This document shows positions 1 through 5,603 of a stretch of 5,603 nucleotides of DNA, one piece after another. Within the stretch, counting starts at the first letter, position 1; each line of letters starts with the position of its first letter. The DNA is taken from positions 1-5,603 of the forward strand of contig JAPPKQ010000356.1 of the NCBI GenBank assembly GCA_028819945.1, given 5' to 3'. A program made the translations under genes and the position numbers. The stretch comes from a bacterium (GTDB lineage: Bacteria; Actinomycetota; Acidimicrobiia; Acidimicrobiales; CATQHL01). The notes under the pieces were generated by a model. It saw only the letters and a program-made list of their open reading frames with translations. It made no database searches and was not told where the DNA came from.

Positions 1-695
1 GCGCCGTGACGTATGACCACGACCCGGTCGCAGACCTCGAGCACGTCGTGCATGTTGTGGCTGATGAGCAGCACCGCCACTCCTTCGTGGCGAAGCCGCT
101 TGATGAGACCCAGCACGAGTTCCGTCTGCTCGACACCCAGGGCGGCGGCGGGCTCGTCGAGCAGGACGATGTGATGGCCCCACAGCACCGCCCGCCCCAC
201 CGACACCGCCTGTCGTTGCCCGCCGGACAGGTGGGTGACAGAGGTGCGCACCGATGGGATCTCGATGTGCAGCCGGTTGAGGTTCTCTCGCGTGTCGCGT
301 TCCATGCCGCGGCGGTCGAGCCAGCCGAGGGCGCGCAAGAGGCGGAAACGCGTCGGCTTCTCGCGGCCGAGGAACATGTTCGACGTGACATCGAGGACAT
401 CGACCAGCGCCAGATCCTGGTGCACCGTCTCGATGCCCAGGTCGCGTGCATCCTGTGGCTGTTCGATCCTCACCGGCTCTCCGTCGACGAGGATCGCGCC
501 TTCGTCGAAATGCAGGTCACCGGAGATGCAGTTGACGATCGTGCTCTTCCCGGCGCCGTTGTCGCCGAGCAGGCCGACCACCTCGCCGCGATCCACGCTG
601 AAAGAGATGTCGCGCGCCGCCCGCACCGCGCCGAAGGACTTGCTCACACCGCGCAACTCGAGAGCGGGGATCAGTGCCGGCGCTGCAGTCTTCAT
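1..695 (-). CDS. ABC transporter ATP-binding protein, CUT2 (sugar/nucleoside importer) type, 3' end cut by window
   Basis: Cytoplasmic ATPase that would power an importer for a sugar or related solute. Translating the minus strand from ATG 695 gives 231 uninterrupted residues before the window edge. All ABC motifs are present: Walker A GDNGAGKST (44-52, Lys50), Q-loop HQD (Gln93), signature LSGGQ (156-160), Walker B IVLLDEP (176-182, catalytic Glu181) and the H-loop SH (His213). The stretch ALVDVLDVTSNMFLGRE after the Q-loop and the WLDRRGM segment are typical of the RbsA/MglA/XylG (CUT2) family. Single-domain members of about 250-270 residues (FrcA-like) are known, so either 20-40 residues are missing, or a second ATPase domain lies outside if it is RbsA-like. 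The start is set by the ATGA overlap with the upstream VOC gene, which suggests translational coupling. A permease and substrate-binding protein are expected further left. The substrate cannot be read from the ATPase. Confidence 0.93.
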   Translation of the reverse strand, partial: MKTAAPALIPALELRGVSKSFGAVRAARDISFSVDRGEVVGLLGDNGAGKSTIVNCISGDLHFDEGAILVDGEPVRIEQPQDARDLGIETVHQDLALVDVLDVTSNMFLGREKPTRFRLLRALGWLDRRGMERDTRENLNRLHIEIPSVRTSVTHLSGGQRQAVSVGRAVLWGHHIVLLDEPAAALGVEQTELVLGLIKRLRHEGVAVLLISHNMHDVLEVCDRVVVIRHG

Positions 696-1150
696 GGCCT
701 CTGGAAGAACTCGAAGGTGATGCCGTCCGGATCTCGCAGGTAGCAGGCACGTGCGCCCGCGTTGGGTCCTTCGGTTACCTCGATCACGGACGTGCTCACC
801 GGCTTCGCCCCGAGGGAGATGGCCTTCTCACGCATGGAGTCGGCGTCGACGACCTCCAGGCAGATGTGTACGTTTCCGGGGTTGGCGGTGGCGGTCGGGT
901 TGGGCGTCTTGTCGTCTGTCTGGTACTCGAGAATCTCGAGTATGACGCCGTTGGGGAATCCTACGAAGGCGGCCTCGAGCTGTATCCCCGGATATCCCGT
1001 CACCCCGCCGAGATACCTGCCCGTGAGACGTTTCCGCCAGAGCGGTTCGACGTCGAGGAGGGCGGACCAGAATCCGGCGGATCGATCAGCGTCGCGCACG
1101 GTGATGCCGATGTGGTGCACACCGACGGGGTCGGTCGCTCCGTTCACCAC
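692..1150 (-). CDS. VOC (glyoxalase/bleomycin resistance/dioxygenase) superfamily protein
   Basis: A 152-residue protein made of two paired beta-alpha-beta-beta-beta modules, the usual size for a single VOC enzyme. The N-terminal module begins with VHHIGITVRD and the protein ends with LRDPDGITFEFFQ, both family hallmarks. Four residues at the expected metal-ligand positions are visible: His13, Glu72 (in ILEIL), His95 (in NVHICLEV) and Glu147. A divalent-metal enzyme is therefore likely. The pattern HIGI...ILEIL...HICLEV resembles methylmalonyl-CoA epimerase and lactoylglutathione lyase, but the reaction cannot be assigned. The start is a GTG with GGAGG centred about 14 bases upstream; the next codon is also GTG and would be farther from that site. 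The gene is first in a unit with the ABC ATPase, overlapping it by four bases. This suggests it acts on a metabolite linked to the imported solute (inference). Confidence 0.9.
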   Translation of the reverse strand: MVNGATDPVGVHHIGITVRDADRSAGFWSALLDVEPLWRKRLTGRYLGGVTGYPGIQLEAAFVGFPNGVILEILEYQTDDKTPNPTATANPGNVHICLEVVDADSMREKAISLGAKPVSTSVIEVTEGPNAGARACYLRDPDGITFEFFQRP

Positions 1151-1159
1151 GTCACGCAG

Positions 1160-1167
1160 CCCCCTCC
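1160..1167 (-). promoter_or_regulatory. Ribosome binding site of the VOC gene
   Basis: The minus strand reads GGAGGGGG here, 9 bases before the GTG at 1150 (12 bases counted from the GGAGG core). It is the only strong Shine-Dalgarno match nearby and favours GTG 1150 over the adjacent GTG at 1147. Confidence 0.6.
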
Positions 1168-1198
1168 GGTGTCGATGGCCTGGCCCGTCAGCCTGGAA

Positions 1199-1225
1199 AC
1201 GTTATCAGAGCGGATCTCACACCAA
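1199..1225 (-). promoter_or_regulatory. Possible leftward promoter for the VOC-ABC unit
   Basis: On the minus strand an extended -10-like TGATAACGT (hexamer TAACGT at 1204-1199) lies 15 bases downstream of TTGGTG (1225-1220), which shares only the TTG of a -35 consensus. The spacing is short and the -35 weak, so this is a tentative call. It would give a leader of roughly 40 bases. The 11-base palindrome at 1220-1230 covers the -35 position. Confidence 0.25.
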
Positions 1226-1230
1226 TGGTG
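1220..1230. repeat. 11-base inverted repeat CACCA-A-TGGTG
   Basis: CACCAATGGTG has perfect 5-base arms around a single central base. It lies in the gap between divergently oriented genes and on the putative leftward -35 element, where a repressor operator would be placed. The arms are short enough to arise by chance. Confidence 0.35.
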
Positions 1231-1263
1231 GGTCGACTCAATCACGTCCTGGCAGACCTCGGA

Positions 1264-1285
1264 TCCACTAGGCACTCCAAGTGGA
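1264..1285. repeat. Inverted repeat TCCACT-N10-AGTGGA
   Basis: Perfect 6-base arms at 1264-1269 and 1280-1285 are separated by 10 bases. The spacer holds a second copy of CACT (1273-1276) that can also pair with AGTG (1280-1283), so two alternative small hairpins are possible. The 16-base arm-to-arm offset is wider than one helical turn. It could be an operator in the divergent region or chance. Confidence 0.3.
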
Positions 1286-1390
1286 CATCGAGACTCAGCC
1301 ACGCGAGGGTGCCGAGCAGGAGATCCACGACCGCCGGCGCCGCACCCGCATCGAAACGCCGGATCCGGGGGCGCGCGAGAATTCCGGCAG

Positions 1391-1738
1391 ATGATTGTCG
1401 TTGCAACCCGGCTGCAGTTGCGGGGCTGGCGGCACCTGCGCCGGTTCTTCCGGCTCAACGGTGAGATCAAGGCCCAGTTGAGAGACGACCCGGGAGTTGT
1501 CCGCTACCGGCGGAGGGCCGACTTCCTGCGGCTGCGGTTCTACACGCAGTCCATCTGGCGGGAGTCCGCGGCGGTCGACGACTTCGTGCGATCCGGGGCC
1601 CACCTGCGGTCGATGGTCGTCTTCGACGAGATCGCCGACCGCGACGCCTCGGCGTTCCTACGCTGGGAGGTGCCGGCTCAGATGTTCCCGACCTGGCGCG
1701 AGGCCAGGAGGAGGCTCGCCTCGAGGGGCATGCGCTGA
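1391..1738 (+). CDS. Small protein, probable dimeric alpha/beta-barrel (ABM / CrtA-like) fold
   Basis: A 115-residue soluble protein with no signal peptide or membrane segment. It starts with a hydrophobic strand (MIVVATRLQL), followed by a basic helix (RGWRHLRRFFRLNGEIKAQL), then DDPGVVRYRRR, a strand LRLRFYTQSIW, and the helix AVDDFVRSGAHLRSM. The layout W-x(n)-FxRSxxHLxxM after a central strand resembles antibiotic-biosynthesis-monooxygenase-like and spheroidene-monooxygenase-like dimeric barrels, and the end (LRWEVPAQMFPTWREA) fits small actinobacterial members. Substrate and activity are unknown, and a catalytic role is not certain. ATG 1391 is chosen because the open frame continues upstream only as low-quality sequence antisense to the VOC gene, while the folded-domain pattern begins exactly at this Met. 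The Shine-Dalgarno is weak (GAGA, 10 bases upstream). The next gene begins 84 bases later. Confidence 0.68.
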   Translation: MIVVATRLQLRGWRHLRRFFRLNGEIKAQLRDDPGVVRYRRRADFLRLRFYTQSIWRESAAVDDFVRSGAHLRSMVVFDEIADRDASAFLRWEVPAQMFPTWREARRRLASRGMR

Positions 1739-1780
1739 GCGGGTCGCTGCGGCCGCGCGGGCGCTGGCGAAGGGTGGGAG

Positions 1781-1786
1781 TATCCT
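1781..1786 (+). promoter_or_regulatory. Possible -10 element TATCCT before the DUF948-like gene
   Basis: TATCCT matches the actinobacterial -10 pattern TAnnnT and stands out in a stretch that is otherwise almost all G and C. It sits 36 bases before GTG 1823. No clear -35 is visible upstream, so this is tentative. A similar TACCCT precedes alaS. Confidence 0.3.
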
Positions 1787-1808
1787 GCTGACGAGGCGCG
1801 GGGTCGGC

Positions 1809-1817
1809 GAGGGAGAG
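1809..1817 (+). promoter_or_regulatory. Ribosome binding site of the DUF948-like gene
   Basis: The purine run GAGGGAGAG ends 5 bases before GTG 1823. It supports that GTG as the start of the membrane-anchored protein. Confidence 0.6.
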
Positions 1818-1822
1818 TAGCC

Positions 1823-2539
1823 GTGAGTGGTGGCGAGCTTGCCGTGGTGCTGGCCAGCGTGGCCGTGGTGGTGGCCGTGGGGGTCCTCGGCGCCGTGGGG
1901 GTGAGCCTCAGCCGGTCGCTGAGAGAGTTGCGCCGCCTGCTGGGTGAGATTCGCCGCGACCTGGTTCCGGCCGTCGAGCGCATCGAGGAGGCGTCCGGGC
2001 GGGTGACGGGCGAGGTGCAGCGGGTCGGGGGCCTGTTGGACGTCGCCGAGGCCGTCTCGGAGCGGGCCGAGTCGCTGTCGCGGGCCACCTACCGGGCACT
2101 CGTCGAGCCGTTCGCCGCGGTCGCCTCGCTGTTCCGCCGCGGCGGCGCACCCGAACCCGAGCAGACCGCCGCCACCGAGCCGGTCGGGGCGGATCGGGCC
2201 GTCGTCACGCCCCGCCCGTCGCGGCGGGCGTCCTGGACCCGCCGGGCGGCGACGTACCTGTTGCGCTCGGGCTACCGGTCGGCCTCGGCGCGTGTGGCCG
2301 CCCGCCTCGCCGCCACGGAACTTCCGCGCGCCGGCGCGGCCGCCAAGCGAGGCGGCGGCGGATCGGGCGGCGTCGCCGGCACCGATTCGAGCGGTCCCCG
2401 AAGCAGCGGTGGGAATCCCTCGTGGCTGCACCAGTTCGCCGATGCCGTGCGAGAGGTCACCGACGAGATCTTCGAGGCCATCGAGGAGAGTCGCCGGAAT
2501 CTCCGGGACGATCGGCGCGAGCAGGATCGCCCCGAGTAG
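1823..2539 (+). CDS. DUF948-like membrane-anchored protein with extra C-terminal helical region
   Basis: A 238-residue protein of unknown function. Residues 6-28 form one hydrophobic membrane segment (LAVVLASVAVVVAVGVLG...), after a very short N-terminus. Residues 30-105 are predicted long amphipathic helices with Leu/Val/Arg/Glu periodicity (RSLRELRRLLGEIRRDL...), as in DUF948 proteins. Residues 106-200 are low in complexity, rich in Ala, Arg, Gly, Pro and Ser, including KRGGGGSGG. The end (WLHQFADAVREVTDEIFEAIEESRRNL, 201-227) is a charged amphipathic helix recalling the end of DUF6167-type proteins. The bulk probably faces the cytoplasm by the positive-inside rule, since Arg residues follow the helix. 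DUF948 and DUF6167 genes sit side by side upstream of alaS in many Actinobacteria, so a fusion of the two is possible (inference). The GTG start has a good purine-rich site; alaS begins 78 bases downstream. Confidence 0.8.
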   Translation: MSGGELAVVLASVAVVVAVGVLGAVGVSLSRSLRELRRLLGEIRRDLVPAVERIEEASGRVTGEVQRVGGLLDVAEAVSERAESLSRATYRALVEPFAAVASLFRRGGAPEPEQTAATEPVGADRAVVTPRPSRRASWTRRAATYLLRSGYRSASARVAARLAATELPRAGAAAKRGGGGSGGVAGTDSSGPRSSGGNPSWLHQFADAVREVTDEIFEAIEESRRNLRDDRREQDRPE

Positions 2540-2617
2540 CACGCCCGGCCCGATCCGGCAATACCCTCGATCCGAGATCCTGATCGTCCACCCACGACCC
2601 GACCCCAGCCCCACGCC
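2540..2617 (+). promoter_or_regulatory. Leader region of alaS with possible -10 and direct repeat
   Basis: The 78 bases before alaS hold TACCCT (2562-2567), a candidate TAnnnT -10, flanked by two copies of CGATCCG (2551-2557 and 2568-2574). The last 30 bases are rich in C and A and contain no Shine-Dalgarno match to ATG 2618. I see no T-box or attenuator. The -10 is tentative because no -35 is recognisable. Confidence 0.3.
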
Positions 2618-5212
2618 ATGTCCGGAACCACAGCACGCGAGCTGCGCAGCATCTTCACCGGCTTCTTCGCCGAGCGCGACCACACGGTCGTGTCCTCGGC
2701 GAGCCTCATCCCGTACGACCCCACGCTGCTGTTCACCGTCGCCGGGATGGTGCCGTTCAAGGCTTACTTCACTGGCACCGAGCCGTCGCCGTACAAGCGG
2801 GCCACGACGGTGCAGAAGTGTGTGCGGGCCGGCGGCAAGCAGAACGACCTCGACGAGATCGGCCGCACCCGCCGGCACCTCAGCTTCTTCGAGATGCTCG
2901 GCAACTTCAGCTTCGGCGACTACTTCAAGGACGACGCCATCGCCTGGGCCTGGGAGCTGTCCACCGAGCGCCTCGGATTCGACCCGGACCGTCTCTGGAT
3001 CACGGTCCACCTCAGCGACGACGAGGCCGCCGATATCTGGCGCGACGCCGTCGGGGTGCCCGCCGAGCGGATCCAGCGGCTGGACGAGGACAACTTCTGG
3101 CGCATGGGCGACACCGGACCCTGCGGGCCGTGCTCGGAGATCTTCTTCGACAAGGGCGAGGCGTACGGCCCCGGCGGGGGCCCGGCGCACGGCGGTGACG
3201 AGCGCTACGTGGAGTTCTGGAACCTGGTGTTCATGCAGTTCGAGCAGCAGACCGACGGTTCGATGGTGCCCCTGCCCAAGCCCAGCATCGACACCGGCGC
3301 CGGCCTGGAGCGGGTCCTGACGCTGCTGCAGGGGGTGGACTCGGTCTTCGAGATCGACGAGATGGCACGGTTGGTCGCCAAGGCCTCCGAACTCTCCGGC
3401 GTGCGGCTAGGCGAGGGCGAATCGTCCGACGTGTCGCTGCGCATACACGCCCAGCACGCCCGCACCAAGGCGTTCCTAATAGGCGACGGCGTGTTGCCCT
3501 CCAAAAACCCGCGCGGTCACGTGCTTCGCCGGATCATGCGCCGCGCCATCCGCCACGCCTACCTGCTGGGTGTGAACAGCGTCGTGACGCCCCTCCTGGT
3601 GGACGAGGTGGTCGACATCATGGGCCATGACTACCCCGAACTGCTCGGCAATCACGCCTTCGTCCGCGACGTCACCGAGCGGGAGGAGGTGCGCTTCCGG
3701 GAGACCCTCGGGCGGGGTTCGGTGCTGCTGGACGAGGCGCTGGCGGGCCTGGAAGCGGGCGAGCCGCTGGGCGGTGGCGTGACGTTCCTGCTGCACGACA
3801 CCTACGGCTTCCCCTTCGAGGTGACCGAGGAGATCGCTCGCGAGCGGGGCGTGGAGTTGGACAGCGAGGGGTTCGAGGCCGAGCTGTCCCAGCAGCGTCG
3901 TCGGGCCCGGGAGGACTTCGCCGCCCGCTCCACCGACGCGGGTGATCTGAGCGTCTACCTGGAGGTGCTGGACGAGTTCGGCGAGACCGAGTTCGTGGGC
4001 CGGGACCGCGACGAGTCGACCGGGCGGGTGCTGGCGGTGACCGAGTCGGGCGTCGTGTTGGACCGCACCCCGTTCTACGCCGAAGCGGGCGGGCAGATCG
4101 GCGACACCGGCCACCTGTACCTGGACGGCGGCGAGGAGGCGCTGGCGGTCAGCGACACCACCTATGTGGTGGCGGGTCTGCACCTGCACCACGTCGAGGG
4201 TGCCGTGGGGCGGCTGCGGCCCGGCCAGAGCGTGCGGGCGGTCATCGACGGCAGGCGGCGGGCCGGCATCCGTCGCCACCACACCGGCACCCACATCCTG
4301 CACTGGGCGCTGCGGGAGGTGCTGGGCACGCACGTGAAGCAGCAGGGCTCGCTGGTGGCGCCCGACCGGCTGCGTTTCGACTTCAGCCACTACAGCGGCC
4401 TCAGCGGCGAGGACATCGCCGCCATCGAGGACGTCGCCAACGCCGAGATCCTCGCCAACCCGACGTGCCGGCACTACGAGACGTCGATGGAGGAGGCCAA
4501 GGCGGCGGGAGCGATCGCGTTCTTCGGCGACAAGTACAGCGACACCGTACGGGTGCTGGAGGCGGGCCCCAACTCCATCGAACTCTGCGGCGGCACCCAC
4601 GTGCGGGCGCTGGGCGACATCGGGCCGCTCAAGATCATCTCCGAAGGATCCATCGGATCGAACATCCGCCGGCTCGAGGCCGTGTGCGGGGACATACCGA
4701 TCCAGCGCCTTCGCCACACCGAGTCCCGATTGGCAGAGGCGGCCGGCGTGCTCGGCGTGCCGCCCGAGGACGTGGTGGAGGGAGCGGGCCGCTGGGCCGG
4801 CGAACTCAAGGCGCTGCGCGACGAGGTGAAGCAGCTGAGGCGGAAGGCGGCCGGCGACCGGGCCGGCGAACTGGCCGCAGCCGCCGACGACGGCTTGGTG
4901 GTGGCCCGCATCGACGGCGTGGACCGCAACGAGTTGCGCGACCTGGCCGTCACCGTGCGCGACCGCGACGGCGTGACCGGGGTGGTTCTGGCGACCGCGC
5001 CGGCGAGCGGCGGCGTGGCGTTCGTGTCCGCGGTGGTGCCCGGCGCCGGCTGGCATGCCTCGGACCTGCTCGGCGACGCCCTCAAGCTGGTCGGCGGGGG
5101 AGGCGGTCGGAACCCGGATTTCGCCACCGCCGGCGGCAAGGACGCCACCCGCCTCGACGAGGCACTGGACCTGGTGCGCCGAGCAGCCGCCTCCCAGCGC
5201 ACGGCCGGCTGA
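2618..5212 (+). CDS. alaS: Alanyl-tRNA synthetase
   Basis: Cytoplasmic class II enzyme that charges tRNA-Ala and hydrolyses mischarged Ser/Gly-tRNA-Ala. It has 864 residues, full length for bacterial AlaRS. The aminoacylation core covers about 1-245: the motif 1 region with LLFTVAGMVPFK (37-48), QKCVRAGGKQNDLDEIG, motif 2 RRHLSFFEMLGNFSFGDYF (85-103), GPCGPCSEIF (167-176) and motif 3 SIDTGAGLERVL (223-234). The tRNA-recognition region (about 250-450) includes GHVLRRIMRRAIRH and HDTYGFPFEVT. The editing domain carries the zinc-site motifs HTGTH (His555, His559) and CGGTH (Cys657, His661). C-Ala follows a short coiled coil (LKALRDEVKQLRRKA) and contains GGGGGRNPDF (826-835). Residues 293-300 deviate from the usual PSNEGRG motif and coincide with rare codons. 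No Shine-Dalgarno precedes ATG 2618, but homology begins immediately after it. Its stop lies 3 bases from the convergent aroE stop. Confidence 0.98.
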   Translation: MSGTTARELRSIFTGFFAERDHTVVSSASLIPYDPTLLFTVAGMVPFKAYFTGTEPSPYKRATTVQKCVRAGGKQNDLDEIGRTRRHLSFFEMLGNFSFGDYFKDDAIAWAWELSTERLGFDPDRLWITVHLSDDEAADIWRDAVGVPAERIQRLDEDNFWRMGDTGPCGPCSEIFFDKGEAYGPGGGPAHGGDERYVEFWNLVFMQFEQQTDGSMVPLPKPSIDTGAGLERVLTLLQGVDSVFEIDEMARLVAKASELSGVRLGEGESSDVSLRIHAQHARTKAFLIGDGVLPSKNPRGHVLRRIMRRAIRHAYLLGVNSVVTPLLVDEVVDIMGHDYPELLGNHAFVRDVTEREEVRFRETLGRGSVLLDEALAGLEAGEPLGGGVTFLLHDTYGFPFEVTEEIARERGVELDSEGFEAELSQQRRRAREDFAARSTDAGDLSVYLEVLDEFGETEFVGRDRDESTGRVLAVTESGVVLDRTPFYAEAGGQIGDTGHLYLDGGEEALAVSDTTYVVAGLHLHHVEGAVGRLRPGQSVRAVIDGRRRAGIRRHHTGTHILHWALREVLGTHVKQQGSLVAPDRLRFDFSHYSGLSGEDIAAIEDVANAEILANPTCRHYETSMEEAKAAGAIAFFGDKYSDTVRVLEAGPNSIELCGGTHVRALGDIGPLKIISEGSIGSNIRRLEAVCGDIPIQRLRHTESRLAEAAGVLGVPPEDVVEGAGRWAGELKALRDEVKQLRRKAAGDRAGELAAAADDGLVVARIDGVDRNELRDLAVTVRDRDGVTGVVLATAPASGGVAFVSAVVPGAGWHASDLLGDALKLVGGGGGRNPDFATAGGKDATRLDEALDLVRRAAASQRTAG

Positions 5213-5220
5213 GTCTCAGC
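5208..5220. repeat. Palindrome GCTGAG-T-CTCAGC centred on the alaS and aroE stop codons
   Basis: A perfect 13-base inverted repeat contains both stop codons in mirror positions (TGA 5210-5212 on plus; TGA 5218-5216 on minus). Outer GGCC segments (5203-5206 and 5225-5228) could lengthen the stem across an uneven internal loop. There is no T-run on either side, so a standard intrinsic terminator is not supported. A weak bidirectional terminator for the convergent pair is possible. Confidence 0.45.
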
Positions 5221-5603
5221 GCCGGGCCAGCGCCTCGCTGGTGGCCGACACCATCGCCTCGACCGGCGCCTCGGTGCCGGTCCACAGCTCGAAGGCCCGC
5301 GCCGCCTGGTGGACCAGCATGCGCACGCCGTTGAAGGCGCGCAGGCCTCGCTCCCGAGCCGCCGCCAACAGGGCCGTCTCTGCCGGCTCGTAGACGAGGT
5401 CCACGAGCAGCTGGTCGGGCCGCAGCAGCACCGGGTCGACGGGCGTCGGGGGGCCGCCGTGGCCGCTCATCCCCAGCGGTGTGGCATTGACGACCAGGTC
5501 GAAGCCACCGATCTCGCCCGGCTCGGCGACGCGGCCCCGATGTCCCGCCAGCGCGGCGGCGGTCACGGCGTTCGAGGCGGTCCGGTTCACGACCGCGACC
5601 TCC
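5216..5603 (-). CDS. aroE: Shikimate dehydrogenase, 5' end outside window
   Basis: NADP-dependent enzyme that reduces 3-dehydroshikimate to shikimate in aromatic amino acid synthesis. The visible 128 codons are the C-terminal, nucleotide-binding half. They start inside the Rossmann segment EVAVVNRT, whose NRT motif binds the NADP phosphate. NATPLGM (about 5468-5488) follows, then LLVDLVYEPAETALLAAARERGL, and the closing FNGVRMLVHQAARAFELWTG with the conserved active-site Gln. The GTG at 5590 is internal to the conserved VVNRT strand, so it is not the start. The frame stays open to the right edge, and about 140-150 N-terminal residues, including the catalytic Lys/Asp pair, lie beyond it. It converges on alaS with 3 bases between stops. 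Quinate/shikimate dehydrogenase variants cannot be fully excluded without the N-terminus. Confidence 0.94.
   Translation of the reverse strand, partial: EVAVVNRTASNAVTAAALAGHRGRVAEPGEIGGFDLVVNATPLGMSGHGGPPTPVDPVLLRPDQLLVDLVYEPAETALLAAARERGLRAFNGVRMLVHQAARAFELWTGTEAPVEAMVSATSEALARR

Larger units (their letters stand above)
1151..1390. other. Divergent intergenic region, no gene supported
   Basis: These 240 bases separate the leftward VOC gene from the rightward 115-residue gene. Open frames exist on both strands, but their translations are rich in Arg, Pro and Ser, lack recognisable motifs, and run into neighbouring genes in the wrong sense. I see no tRNA, no strong terminator and no convincing rightward promoter. 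The supported content is the leftward ribosome binding site, a weak leftward promoter and two inverted repeats. Base composition is less extreme than in the genes at about 1195-1290, consistent with regulatory DNA. Confidence 0.5.

Noticed and set aside
6..743. 245-codon plus-strand open frame at the left edge
   Set aside because: It is antisense to the ABC ATPase, whose complete set of nucleotide-binding motifs shows the true coding strand.
674..1390. Long upstream extension of the 115-residue gene in the same frame
   Set aside because: The extension is antisense to the clear VOC gene and has no domain pattern. The folded-domain signal begins at Met 1391.
1739..1780. GC-rich palindromic bases including GCGGCCGC after the 115-residue gene
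   Set aside because: No stable stem followed by a T-run can be drawn, so a terminator is not supported.
1658..3190. 510-codon open frame on the minus strand across the DUF948-like gene and the start of alaS
   Set aside because: It spans two plus-strand genes and the gap between them, has no ribosome binding site or domain pattern, and is explained by high GC.
3476..5056. 526-codon open frame on the minus strand inside alaS
   Set aside because: It is antisense to conserved AlaRS codons; its translation is rich in His, Arg, Ala and Gly without recognisable motifs, as expected from GC-rich codon bias.
1..5603. CRISPR array, tRNA, insertion sequence or phage-like genes
   Set aside because: No spaced direct repeats, no tRNA cloverleaf, no transposase or integrase motifs and no terminal repeats were seen on either strand.

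Overview
The window is GC-rich and gene-dense, with strong third-position G/C bias and GTG starts. It most likely comes from an actinobacterium (Actinomycetota), and I would guess Acidimicrobiia or a related lineage. This rests on base composition, the actinobacterial flavour of the alanyl-tRNA synthetase, and a DUF948-type membrane-anchored gene directly upstream of alaS, an order known from many Actinobacteria. The class is inference. No 16S rRNA or other strong marker is present.

Left part, minus strand (1-1150): a two-gene unit. A glyoxalase-fold (VOC) protein is followed, with a 4-base ATGA stop/start overlap, by the ATPase of a CUT2-type (sugar or nucleoside) ABC importer. The ATPase runs off the left edge. 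The permease and binding protein are presumably outside the window. The 240-base gap (1151-1390) divides this unit from rightward genes. It holds two short inverted repeats and a possible leftward promoter, but no gene that I can support.

Middle, plus strand (1391-2539): a 115-residue protein that looks like a ferredoxin-like dimeric alpha/beta barrel (ABM/CrtA-like) is followed by a 238-residue protein. The latter has one N-terminal membrane helix, a DUF948-like helical region, a low-complexity linker and a C-terminal charged helix. It may be a fusion of two small genes that sit separately upstream of alaS in other Actinobacteria.

Right part: a complete alaS (2618-5212) encodes alanyl-tRNA synthetase with aminoacylation, tRNA-recognition, editing and C-Ala domains. 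It is met head-on, with a 3-base gap, by the 3' part of aroE (shikimate dehydrogenase) on the minus strand. In many Actinobacteria alaS is followed co-directionally by ruvX, mltG and aroE, so this arrangement is a local rearrangement.

The genes are ordinary housekeeping and transport functions, and I see no evidence of a new defence, mobile or RNA system. The points most worth a second look are four: an unusual stretch in AlaRS where rare codons coincide with substitutions in a conserved tRNA-recognition motif; the possible DUF948 fusion; the palindrome centred on both convergent stop codons; and the operator-like repeats in the divergent gap.
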